64,000 bases of DNA, from assembly GCA_949825045.1 (NCBI GenBank), contig OX463815.1, positions 29,441,356 to 29,505,355 on the forward strand. The letters are read 5' to 3'. Position numbers and translations under genes: made by a program. The number at the start of each line of letters is the position of its first letter. Within the stretch, counting starts at the first letter, position 1. Positions 55,128 through 64,000 of this stretch are shown here, one piece after another. The notes below the pieces were generated by a model. That model saw only the letters and a list, made by a program, of their open reading frames with translations, was not told the DNA's origin and searched no databases. The stretch is from Argyresthia goedartella. Its lineage: Eukaryota > Arthropoda > Insecta > Lepidoptera > Argyresthiidae.

Positions 55128-56211
55128 GGTCCTTACATATTAAATTGGCGTTTCGCCGTACTGGCCACTTTGATCTCAAATATCTCCTCTATGGTTAGGA
55201 ATTCCAAATTCAAATTTATACAGCTATTTACTCATGTAATTGTGTTTCTAAAATTATAATTCATTTGTTTTTTCCTCAATTGTTTTTATTCTTGCGTCAC
55301 TCAGCTTACAAAATGGAAAACTTGAAATATCGCGTTATTTACGAGTATGAGTTCTACCGTGGCACCAGTGCTGCAGAAACGGCTCGAAGGATTAATTATG
55401 TGTATGGCGATGGTGCCGCAATAGAAAACACAGTGCGTTTTTGGTTCCAACGTTTTCGTTCTGGAAATTTCGAACTGCAGAACAAGCCCCGTGGACGGCC
55501 GGAGACCAAAGTTGATAATGAAGAATTGAAGGCTATTGTGGAAGCGGATCCATCGCAAACCACGTCCGAGTTAGCTGCAGGCGGTGTTAGTGATAAAACT
55601 GTTTTAATCCACTTGAAGCAAATTGGGAAGGTGTAAAAGCTTGAAAGGTGGGTACCTCACGAACTGAGTGAAGCAAATCAACAAACGCGCGTTGACTGCT
55701 GCGTTGCATTACTCACCCGGCACAATAATGAAAGGATTTTAAATCGAATCATTACCTGTGATGAAAAGTGGATCCTGTACGATAATCGGAAGCGCTCATC
55801 GCAATGGCTGAACCTTGCCGAACCAGCCAAACCATGCCCCAAGCGAAAATTGACTCCAAAAAAGTTACTTGTGAGCGTTTGGTGGACTAGTGCTGGTGTC
55901 GTTCACTACAGCTTTCTTAAATCTGGCCAGACGATTACGGCAAATGTCTATTGTCAGCAACTGCAAATCATGATGGAAAAGCTAGCTGCTAAACAACCGA
56001 GGCTGGTCAATCGCTCTAGGGCAATGCTGCTTCATGATAACGCTAGACCACACACTGCACAACAGACGGCTACCATATTAGAGGAGCTTCAATTGGAATG
56101 TCGAAGACATCCACCGTACTCTCCGGACCTTGCTCCAACAGATTACCATTGTTTTTTCGAAATTTGGATAACTTCTTAAAAGGGAAAACGCCAATTTCAT
56201 ATGTAAGAACC
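55128..56211 (+). mobile_element. mariner (DD34D) element with a deleted 3' coding end
   Basis: 1,084 bp between TA dinucleotides (55126-55127 and 56212-56213). Inverted ends: GGTCCTTACATATTAAATTG at the left, complement of GGTTCTTACATATGAAATTG at the right. It is shorter than a full mariner (about 1.3 kb) because sequence coding for the transposase C-terminus is missing before the right end. Confidence 0.9.
55313..56179 (+). pseudogene. mariner transposase, interrupted
   Basis: It starts MENLKYRVIYEYEFYRGTSA with the N-terminal HTH region (RFWFQRFRSGNFEL), then IHLKQIGKV and an in-frame stop at 55634-55636. After the stop: WVPHELSE, ITCDEKWILYDNR (first Asp), LLHDNARPHTAQQ (second Asp), PPYSPDLAPTDYH (third Asp, 34 residues from the second). 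A frameshift follows in a T run after DYHC and the C-terminus is deleted. The WVPHEL motif and the DD34D spacing define mariner. It is dead through at least three lesions. Confidence 0.9.
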
Positions 56212-56359
56212 TAATATTTATTATTATGTTCAATAAGCAGGAATAAATAATTACAAAATTATTAACAGCAAGGTCTGTGTTGAGCTAGATTAACCCCTTA
56301 CAGTCCCTTCATTTAAGTAATCTTAAAAATTGTAATATCCCTTTTTCAACAAAGTCGTT

Positions 56360-56530
56360 TTAACGTGATTTTTATATTGCTCAAATGGCAATTTCAAAAT
56401 CTCCAGGCAGATGTATCTTATTGTAGTAGAGAATGCACTGACCCTTGAAAGAATTGCTCACCTTCGCGAGACTAAACCGGGGCGCAACTACTCTGTGATT
56501 ATTTCTTAGGTTAACATTACAGCTATCGCT
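56360..56530 (-). pseudogene. LINE RT C-terminal remnant, minus strand
   Basis: The minus strand reads VSNSFKGQCILYYNKIHLPG, the CR1/Jockey C-terminal signature, matching 43430-43600 and 28230-28380. Confidence 0.6.
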
Positions 56531-57159
56531 AAGTTTGGAAAATGTTGTAAGGTTATTGCGTACATTTTCGTAAATAAATTGACTAGCTACAGTTAGTATG
56601 TAAATTTCTTTAAAAAGCTGTAATAGGCCTATAAAATGATGGACCAGTCTTATGCTTACGAGCAATTGGGAATGAAACTGTTTGACCACTGTGATCGGAT
56701 GTAAGCAGTTAATAATATTGTTACTTGTGAATGTGTTCAGTCACAAAAAACGTTATCTAAGCAAGTTTGGCTGGTAAGTGTAATTCTAGTCGGCTCCAGA
56801 AATACATGACATAATTTAAATTATTTTAATTAAGTTATTAATCGCTGTTGTTCCTACAAGCAAATCTACATTAACCCGGATTTTACGGGATTTTTGAAAA
56901 TTGGATCGCGATTTTGTACTTTAAGATAAGGTTCGAATCCTATAAAATAAAATTGATCGTTTTATCAAACGCTGGTAACAAGTGGGTTAAGATCGCCACA
57001 AATAATTAACTTTTTCTGATATTTTTAGTGAGGGCTTCCTCCACAATTTTCTCAAATATTTCGAAATTGCCATGGCCTTTTTCATTCCTCGGTGGCCTGT
57101 AGACCCAAACAATAATATGGCTTCTAACTCAACACATACTCAACACTCAGGTCTTTCAA

Positions 57160-57641
57160 CAGTAAGTGCAAATTATTTTTTACTATTATTAAAGAACCAC
57201 CTCTATCAGCAGTCTTTCTATTATAACGTATATATTAACGATCTGCCTTTCATGGTGGAGAAATTAACTGACATAGTGTTGTTTGCTGATGATACTTCAA
57301 TGGTCTTCAAAATTACAAGACAAAAAGCAGATTATGATGATGTTAATGGTGTATTGTCTTTAACCTTGAATTGGTTCACAGTTAATAATTTATTGTTAAA
57401 CGCTGGTAAAACCAAGTGTATCAAATTCTCACTTCCAAATGTCAGGCAAGTTGAGACCAGTTTTGTGTTGGACAGCAATACATTAGAATTAGTAAATGAC
57501 ACGAAGTTTCTTGGAATAACCATTGATAACAAATTGCAGTGGGGACCCCACATAGAAAAATTGACTGGTAAATTAAGTTCTGCGGCTTACGCTGTTAGGA
57601 ACATCAGACAAAACACGGATGTGGCTACATCTAGGCTAGTA
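57160..57641 (+). pseudogene. Non-LTR reverse transcriptase fragment
   Basis: One clean frame contains VYINDLPFMV, IVLFADDTSMVF (the FADD catalytic box), NWFTVNNLLLNAGKTKCIKF, then TKFLGITIDNKLQWGPHIEK. These are RT motifs from the ADD box to the thumb region of Jockey/CR1-type LINEs. The frame is 5'-truncated and is cut off at 57641 by insertion of a maT end. The undamaged frame suggests a younger copy than the one at 13.9 kb. Confidence 0.85.
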
Positions 57642-57906
57642 CATAGTCAGTTCATAAGTTCTGTCACATGTGCAATATGAAATAATTTAGACATATTTAT
57701 TATTTATGTAAACATTTATATAGCAAAATGAACTTAATAAAACATAGATTCTTATGGTAATAAAGTTTATTCAAAATGACCCCCGCGATTTTGAATACAG
57801 GCCTTTATTCTGCGCGGCCAGTCGTCTATCGCAGCTCGAACGAGGTCCATGTCAATATCGGCGGCTGCCTTAATCAAGGATGCCTTGAGTGACTCCAAAT
57901 CAGGAT
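57642..57906 (-). mobile_element. maT element, truncated copy 3, inside the LINE
   Basis: CATAGTCAGTTCATAAGTTC and the transposase C-terminal coding region in minus orientation (complement of the RRIKACIQNRGGHFE end) match copy 1 to about position 15320. It breaks off at CAAATCAGGAT and no second terminal repeat follows. Confidence 0.9.
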
Positions 57907-58382
57907 ATTGCGTACCTTATGAAAATGGACGAAGACACTTATCCCCATCGTGTGATCGTGTCTAAAAATTCATCTGGGTATTTTGTAGTTTTTGGACGAG
58001 GCTAGTAGATAAGAAACCCTTACCTTTACTCTGACTATTAGACGAACAGATAAACAATTAGAAAAGTATGGCTTAAAGGTATATTCGTATAACGAACCCA
58101 TTGAACAACTTAAAGTTTACTGAACATAACAAAACGTGCTTAACTAACATAACTAGCAACTCAACTCTTAATTTATTAACAACTCAATTGACTCTGATAT
58201 GTTATACATATAATGACTAATAGTATGTGACGAAGTTCGAACTAAACAACGGTTTCAATTAATATTATGATGTTACTCTTATTTGTTAAACTTTAATCCC
58301 ATGCCAAGTTTTAAGTAAACAATTTTCTTCAAAAATGTCGTGGCCGAATATTTGTTTTTATTCAGATTCGAAAGCAATTTCT

Positions 58383-58700
58383 TTAATTTTTCATCATAAA
58401 TAATATCATAATTCTTTCGATTTTTTGCCAAACCACTAAAAAAGAGTCGTTTATTTTGATATCGACATACTTTGCTTCTTGTCTCAGTTTGTGCAAAAAG
58501 TAAAAGAAATTAGGGTTTTTCTTTATATTGGCGTTTAGCCGTCTATGCCAACCCTCTAGAGGATTGGTTGTTCTGTGTCTTTCATCGACACTGCTCAAAA
58601 GTTCTGGTGTAATGTTATCAAGGGTTTCCACTGCTGCTTGAAATATTTAAGGATCGGTTCATTGTGTGGAGTTTTATGCGTATCGTCAAAATGCGTTTTG
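58383..58700 (-). pseudogene. MULE-type transposase C-terminal remnant
   Basis: The minus strand reads YFKQQW, then in a shifted frame HRTTNPLEGWHRRLNANIKK, FFYFLHKLRQEAKYVDIKI. The NPLEGWHRRLN / FLxxLRQEAKY wording is the C-terminal end of Mutator-like (MULE) transposases common in insect genomes. No zinc finger, catalytic core or ends are visible. Confidence 0.6.
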
Positions 58701-58859
58701 TCAAAATACCATTTTTGCCAAAGATGCGTGCAGTCAAAAATTCTTGGTCAAAATTGCTTTTCGTCAAAATAGGTATACCTGTATCTATCTATCTAGTTTT
58801 TTTTCTGCCACAAAGTACCAGGGCAGCAGACCTTTGAAGGAGGTAATGAACACCAGTGA

Positions 58860-59060
58860 ACAATGAAGTACCTGCGACCCCATATGGGAAAGGATGTGAC
58901 TTTTCCCATTTGTGGTGGCAGAGGCACAATTGCGCCCGCGTCAAAAACTTGGATGATTACAAAGCGATATCCAGCACTACTATGGGGGTATGGTTCAGTC
59001 CCACCATACCCCCAGGGGTATGGCCAGGGGGTATGGTGGGTCCAAGGCGTATAATAAAAT
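58860..59060. repeat. Nested palindromes with R4 relative
   Basis: CCCACCATACCCCC (59000-59013) pairs exactly with GGGGGTATGGTGGG (59027-59040), with further GGGGTATGG words at 58984 and 59015. Just upstream CCCATATGGGAAAGGATGTG and TTTTCCCATTTGTGGTGGCA belong to the reverse R4 repeat. Confidence 0.65.
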
Positions 59061-59210
59061 ATATCTTGAATAGAATTTATCTTGCTCTTGCCGATGCTTG
59101 CCCTTAATGTGCCAGCGCTATAGTGGGAATAGGCACGAAGCCCGAGCGACATCGTGGGAATGCGTTGCAGGCGCAGAGCGGCGTAGCGAGAAGCGAGGTA
59201 ATGGGAACAA

Positions 59211-59398
59211 ACCATCAAAAATACTGATTTGCACAGCAAATATCCCTTATATTTGCTGCGGTAGGATAGGTGATAGGTTCAACATGTAAGAACAACAATA
59301 AATACTTAAAACAAACTTAAGTACTCATTAAATATTTAAAACAAAATTGTTGACGCTTTTTTGCTGTGCAAATCAGTATTTTTGATGTGCGATTTAAT
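59211..59398. mobile_element. MITE (type B ends), core largely lost
   Basis: CATCAAAAATACTGATTTGC at the left mirrors GCAAATCAGTATTTTTGATG at the right, followed by TGCGATTTAAT. The interior keeps GTTCAACATGTAAGAAC and ATACTTAAAAC but not the GGGGG/CCCCC hairpin. Confidence 0.7.
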
Positions 59399-59579
59399 AC
59401 AATAGTGCTGTACTCTCATAGATACCACGACTAATTATCTTTACAAGATCTACAAATAAACTATTTGTACAGCAAATGTTTGTCACTTTTTGGTTAAGCT
59501 GGTAATGGTAATGGTAGTAGAGGTCCAAATCCTGCACCTAATTTGTCGGAGAACAATAGAGTTTTTCTCTGATCACATA

Positions 59580-60065
59580 TTTTGGTAGCTGGCGGTACAC
59601 GAGTGGAGGTGAGTGGCGGGACACACGTGTTGGAGTGCGGTGCGATGCACGTTCCGGCGGGTGGTGCGGCAGCGAGCGTCGCAACGCGCGTAACGGCGAG
59701 CGGCGCGGCCCTCGGGGCAGCGTGCGGCATGACACACGCCCCAGCAGACAGCGCGAACGGCGCGGCCCTTCGGCCCTCGGGGCAGCGTGCGGCATGACAC
59801 ACGCCTCAGCAGACAGCGCGAGCGGCGCGGCCCTTCGGCCCTTGGGGCAGCGTGCGGCATGACACACGCCTCAGCAGACAGCGCGAGCGGCGCGGCCCTT
59901 CGGCCCTCGGGGCAGCGTGCGGCATGACACACGCCTCAGCAGGCAGCGCGACACGCGAGACAGCGAGCGGCGCGGCGCTCGCGCTGTTGAGCTGCGAGGT
60001 GTCTCCTCGCCGACGCTGTATCTTGGTCTGGACAGCGGTGGACGCTGCAACACTCACGTTGAGGT
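59580..60065. repeat. GC-rich block with 65-bp tandem repeats
   Basis: GCATGACACACG begins units at 59727, 59792, 59857 and 59922, spaced exactly 65 bp, each containing CAGCAGACAGCGCGA and GCGGCGCGGCCC. Outside the array the block stays GC- and CpG-rich (GCGTCGCAACGCGCGTAACG). Because 65 is not a multiple of three and stops are rare, frames on both strands remain open with the same repeated peptide; I treat these as artefacts. Confidence 0.92.
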
Positions 60066-60144
60066 GGGTCAAGACCAGAGTTTGTGATGTGGGCTCGGCC
60101 TCCTTGCTGGTCTCATTCTCCTAGTCCTCAATTAGACAGCCCAT

Positions 60145-60275
60145 TTCTTCGCCCTTCTCTCCCACAGCAGTGGTCCAATGTAGAGAAGAGGCAAAAAATG
60201 ACATTTGCCAATCATATTATTTTGATTTTGATTCGGCCCACTATCTTTATCGTGACTTTGACTTTGCATTGGGAC
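60145..60275 (+). mobile_element. LINE 3' end with TTTGAC-type tail
   Basis: CTTCGCCCTTCTCTCCCACA, CCAATGTAGAGAAGAGGC, AAATGACATTTGCC and a final GTGACTTTGACTTTG match the tail at 26390-26548. Confidence 0.6.
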
Positions 60276-60279
60276 TTGG

Positions 60280-62240
60280 GACGGATGTATCGTATGCAAT
60301 AGGCAAGAATTCTGTACCTACTGCAGATAGAGTTGAAATGAAACACTTCTAAAGCTCCGCAAATTATACTAATATATAGCAAGCAGACAAATATTAAATA
60401 CAAACTTAAAACAAACTTTCACTCAAAATTATAAGGGTTGAATACTACTTGAGAATTGTGAGCATACGCGCAGCAAAAATTTGTTTCCTAGCCGATTTCT
60501 GGTGTACTTATATAATTAGTCCAACATGCCCTGAAAATGTCGGTGAAATTTCAAAATTAGTCCAATCATATTTAAGCAGTATTAACGAAAAATCTAAACG
60601 GCTGATGAAACTTGGTACACAGGTACTTCAAGGTACAGGAAATCCAAGTTTTTGTTGGGCGTACGTTTTCGAGATCTCGTAAACAACGCGTCGTATGAAG
60701 TCGAAAATTGGCATGATTGTTCATGGCAATTATTCCAAATTAGTCCAGAAAAACTTTTACGAAAATCCGTATAGTTTACCCGCAATCAACTAGTGAAAAT
60801 CAAAAAAATCGGCCTAAGTATTTAATTAACTTTTTTGTAATATTATTAATGTAATCTGCATACCAATCTTGAAGTATGTGTTGAGTTTCGTAATGATAAC
60901 AGCGATATTTGACTAGCTATAGCACTAAAATGAGTAATTACTACTGATATTTTGCATACAATAATTATATTAAGGAGATAACAGATCTCCTTGAAATTTA
61001 TGAAAAAATTTGTGCAATTTATTAATAATCTAACCTGTAAATTTCAAGGCAACCCATCCATAAATAAGGGAGTAATTAATTAAGTAAAATTACTACGATT
61101 TCCGAAGCTAACCGACCGAATCAAAAAGTTATGACAAAAGCGGCCGCACGGTACTAGACTATGTATTTCATCTTTAGCCGCATAGCACAAACCTTGGGTT
61201 GCGTAATGGATCAGGTACATTTTCGATAAATTAGGTACATAATATTGAACAAGCTATCGGCAAAAGAAAAGTGATTATCTGTTTTTTTTTCTAAAACTGC
61301 ATAATAGCGTTTTGATTCATAAAAGTGCGTGAATTATGGAGTTAAACTGAGAATTGTAAGTTTTTAATTGATTTAGTCGTGTTGTGTGCGCCAGTAGCCG
61401 GCACCTACACTAATAAAATAATGAACTTATCGTCCGTCATACCATAGACAAATATACTGACATATGTCTATCTTCTTCCCACCCCTCCGCCTCCACTCCA
61501 AGCTCGGCTCTCTCTGACTCTCTCTTTGCAATATGGTAAAAGTATATATGTATGTATAGAGTTGATTATTTCCAAATACAGTACCTATTTAGCACAGTAC
61601 CACAGTTAAAAAAAAGAACAATCAAGTTTTATTCATAAACTTTGTAAACGTATGTGATCATTAATCAACTAATAACAACTTTTGGTTCATTACCTATGAA
61701 ATCTAAACAGGAGTGTGTTACTTTGTAAAAATACGCCCGACTCAGGGGTGGTTAATATATAAAAACACTGTGATAAATAGGTACTTACCTAAAAATAACT
61801 TAATATTTTAGTAATTATTGGGCCCCATGAATAAAGAAAAGCTGTCATTCCCCTGGTTCTCCCATTCCCCTGATACCACTCCCATGAAAAGAAAACTCCC
61901 AAGAAAAATAACTTTTTAACCTCATTTTTGAGGGTATGTTTCCATAATTTCCCTACGAAAGTGACCTATTTCGCATTATTATTTCGAAATCATAAAAACA
62001 CTGTCTAGCCACAAGTCTGCCTAGGAAGTGGGGTGCAAAACGAAACGCAACAAAAAGCTCGAGAAGAAACTGAATGAACGAAAATTCTCGTTTTTTTTAC
62101 CTTCCGTTTCATCGATTCTGCGTGACATTTTAGACCACACACTGTTTTACACCACCATTTTAGTCTTCAATTGCCCATTTGTATAATGAAAATTATAGCT
62201 TTTCATCTGATTTGAGGTAAGACACTAATTTTATTAATAA
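60280..62240. other. Intergenic AT-rich stretch
   Basis: The open frame at 60449-60682 has no domain features. No exons, RNA genes or clear repeats seen. A few pyrimidine-rich segments (61470-61530) are unremarkable. Confidence 0.45.
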
Positions 62241-62248
62241 CTCGAAAA

Positions 62249-62690
62249 ATATAGCAATTTTACCTGAAAATAAAATTGTTATTATACATACTTACCTGGC
62301 TTCAAGCCTAATATTGAGAGTAACATACTTGACTTCCTTTCCGGTGCGACGAATTTGGCCCTAAACAGCCACTTCCTGTTTAAAACTCCTAAAATACATG
62401 TCATATCCGTTTTGAACCTCAGCAACATTGCGCGCGTAATGTTTCAGAAATGGCGGCAATTGTAGCCAGCGTTATTGCGCGCGCTCAATTTTCAGGTCAT
62501 TGGCAACTCAATAAAGAGCTGATCGTGTCTAAGAATGTGTCACGATCATGCAATGCACAGTAATGTGCACAGCAGGCAGCGATTTACCTAGGCTTAAAGC
62601 CAGGTAAGTATGTATAATAACAATTTTATTTTCAGGTAAAATTGCTATATTATACCTGACGTTACCTGGCTTTAAGCCTAATATTGAGTA
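62249..62690. mobile_element. Foldback element, 61-bp arms plus a third arm copy
   Basis: ATATAGCAATTTTACCTGAA at 62249 continues to TTACCTGGCTTCAAGCCTA and is inverted at 62590-62650 (TAGGCTTAAAGCCAGGTAAG to AAAATTGCTATAT) with about one mismatch. A third partial copy of the end (TTACCTGGCTTTAAGCCTAA) follows directly at 62662. The 280-bp interior holds CpG-rich words (GCGCGCGTAATG, TTATTGCGCGCGC). Confidence 0.75.
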
Positions 62691-62699
62691 GTGTTTGGT

Positions 62700-63885
62700 A
62701 TCGACTGCTGAGTTAAAAACGCCAATGTGATATGACTAGGAGTTCATTTATGGAAACCTTATATAAATTATGATACTGAATGTGTATGGATCATCGTGTA
62801 CGTGATGAAAAGATAGGCTGCGCAAATGCAACTCAAAAATAAGGCAAATAGATATAAACAAACACAAACTTAAGAAAGGTCTGATGAAGTCATCTTTTGA
62901 AGCCAGCCGAGTTCCGGGCTGGCTAGGTTAGACTTGGTTAGTTAGTTTCTGGCTATCAAGACTCATCTGATCTATATGAATCTAAGAATATGCAAAGCTT
63001 TACCTCCAGTAGGTTTTCCCTTTAGTCATCACTTACGTACAAGTTCACCGAGATTGGTGCTCGGTGGTTGGCTGCTAGTTCGCCATTCTGTTCGACGACT
63101 ACCAAGACTGCAGTTGTGAGGTCAGGATATCAGGTCGGTCGCCTGACCTACGAAACTCGGAGCTAGAGATGTAGGCGTGCCGAATCGAATACGTGTGAAA
63201 ATGAGTTATTATAATTTGTACCTTGCACAGACAGGGCTAATCTGATTTAAACACAAAACATTGATGAAATTAGTGATTAGCAGTAGGTATAATCAAATTA
63301 CAATTGCTGTATTTTGAATTGGGAGTGCGCCTCCTGGATGCATTACCACTGATTATGTACTTCCACATATGATTGGTCTTTGCAAAAGACTGGCGAAAAA
63401 CTCTGTAATCTGACTTTAATGATAAAGTTACTCAATTAATCTAAATACCTTTACGTATCACTTCTGAGAAGAATAGCTAGATGTGGCTGATTCTATTACA
63501 GGAGCAAGTGTGGCTATCTGACTCAACTGAAGATGCTTCTACAGTGGGCAAGCATAGTGAAAAAGACAAGTTTACGCGTAATAAGCATATTTGTAAATGC
63601 CTACAGTGATGAAGAAGTTTAGTATCCATCGTATTCAATTATCATTGATCAGATACCTACTACAAGTATCTGAACGCGTTTTCATTATTACCCGCAGCTG
63701 TGTAGACAACATTAACTGAAACCATGTTACCTAGGACTGGACCATAAAAGTCAAATATACATACTTCATTGGGATAATCCAGCATGGCCATAACATTAAT
63801 TAAAATAATAATTTGTAATGGTTATAAAAGTTTTGAAATACTGTCATTATGCTAGTTCACTGGTAGAAATACAAGGTTGGTGTCC
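62700..63885. other. Intergenic stretch, nothing recognised
   Basis: AT-rich sequence with no open frame of note and no clear repeats up to the R4 copy at the edge. Confidence 0.45.
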
Positions 63886-63887
63886 TA

Positions 63888-63960
63888 ACATAACATAGCG
63901 TCACGCCTTTTCCCATACGGGGCGGCAGAGGAACAATGGCGCCCACGCTCAATATGCTAA
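63888..63960 (-). repeat. Interspersed repeat R4, minus strand
   Basis: AGCGTCACGCCTTTTCCCAT then ACGGGGCGGCAGAGGAACAA is the complement of the GTGCCTCTGCCACCCCGTAT repeat. Confidence 0.6.
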
Positions 63961-64000
63961 TGTATATCATGCTCAGTCCGATATTCAATACTCCATTGCT

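Noticed and set aside
59494..60124. Many open frames on both strands (Ala/Arg/His/Cys-rich)
   Set aside because: They arise from the GC-rich 65-bp repeat, whose length makes the same peptide appear in every frame.
54595..64000. Search for a second host gene downstream of Limpet
   Set aside because: Only transposon-derived coding remnants and low-complexity frames were found; no splice-supported host exon.

Overview
The window is nuclear DNA from an insect, most likely a moth or butterfly (Lepidoptera). It is AT-rich, its genes are split by long introns, and it is full of Tc1/mariner elements (a DD37D maT type and a DD34D mariner), a small Helitron with perfect ends, degenerate Jockey/CR1-like LINEs, tRNA-derived SINEs and foldback MITEs. 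There is no bacterial-style operon, CRISPR array or rRNA gene.

One gene dominates, on the plus strand: Limpet (Lmpt), the insect four-and-a-half-LIM (FHL) / C. elegans LIM-9 relative. Its coding exons lie at 47-190, 18940-19140, 22654-22828, 50520-50689, 52081-52267 and 52586-52743. An alternative first coding exon (18429-18589) sits behind a CpG-rich promoter. Each exon carries the last three quarters of one LIM domain plus the first CX2C pair of the next. All splice phases agree. The long form starts upstream of the window and gives LIM1 to LIM6. The short form, from the internal promoter, gives one half LIM plus four complete LIMs, predicted at 346 aa.

Several unusual transcript options can be read from the sequence: (i) two acceptors 11 nt apart (exon starts 18940 and 18951) serve upstream exons of different phase; (ii) a donor overlaps the stop codon at 52740, and its use would add a 41-residue tail from an exon at 53129-53252, while retention ends in an intron with its own AATAAA; (iii) a second candidate internal first exon at 32227-32452 ends in the phase needed by the LIM4 exon; (iv) an unrecognised Ser/Glu-rich two-exon module (about 8.46-9.91 kb) lies in the LIM1-LIM2 intron and is phase-compatible on both sides; (v) just downstream of the LIM4 exon, its last ~60 bp are duplicated and then inverted, giving a ~780-bp foldback with exon sequence in both arms.

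Layout: 1-18 kb, LIM1 exon, large intron with tandem repeat, foldback elements, the orphan module, a dead LINE and maT copy 1; 18-23 kb, internal promoter, LIM2 and LIM3 exons; 23-50 kb, a 27.7-kb intron packed with SINEs, MITEs, LINE tails, a Helitron, the candidate first exon and maT copy 2 (inverted relative to copy 1); 50-54.6 kb, the 3' part of Lmpt and its UTR; 54.6-64 kb, intergenic DNA with a mariner, LINE, MULE remnant, GC-rich 65-bp minisatellite and a foldback element. All calls were read by eye; no database or transcript data were used.
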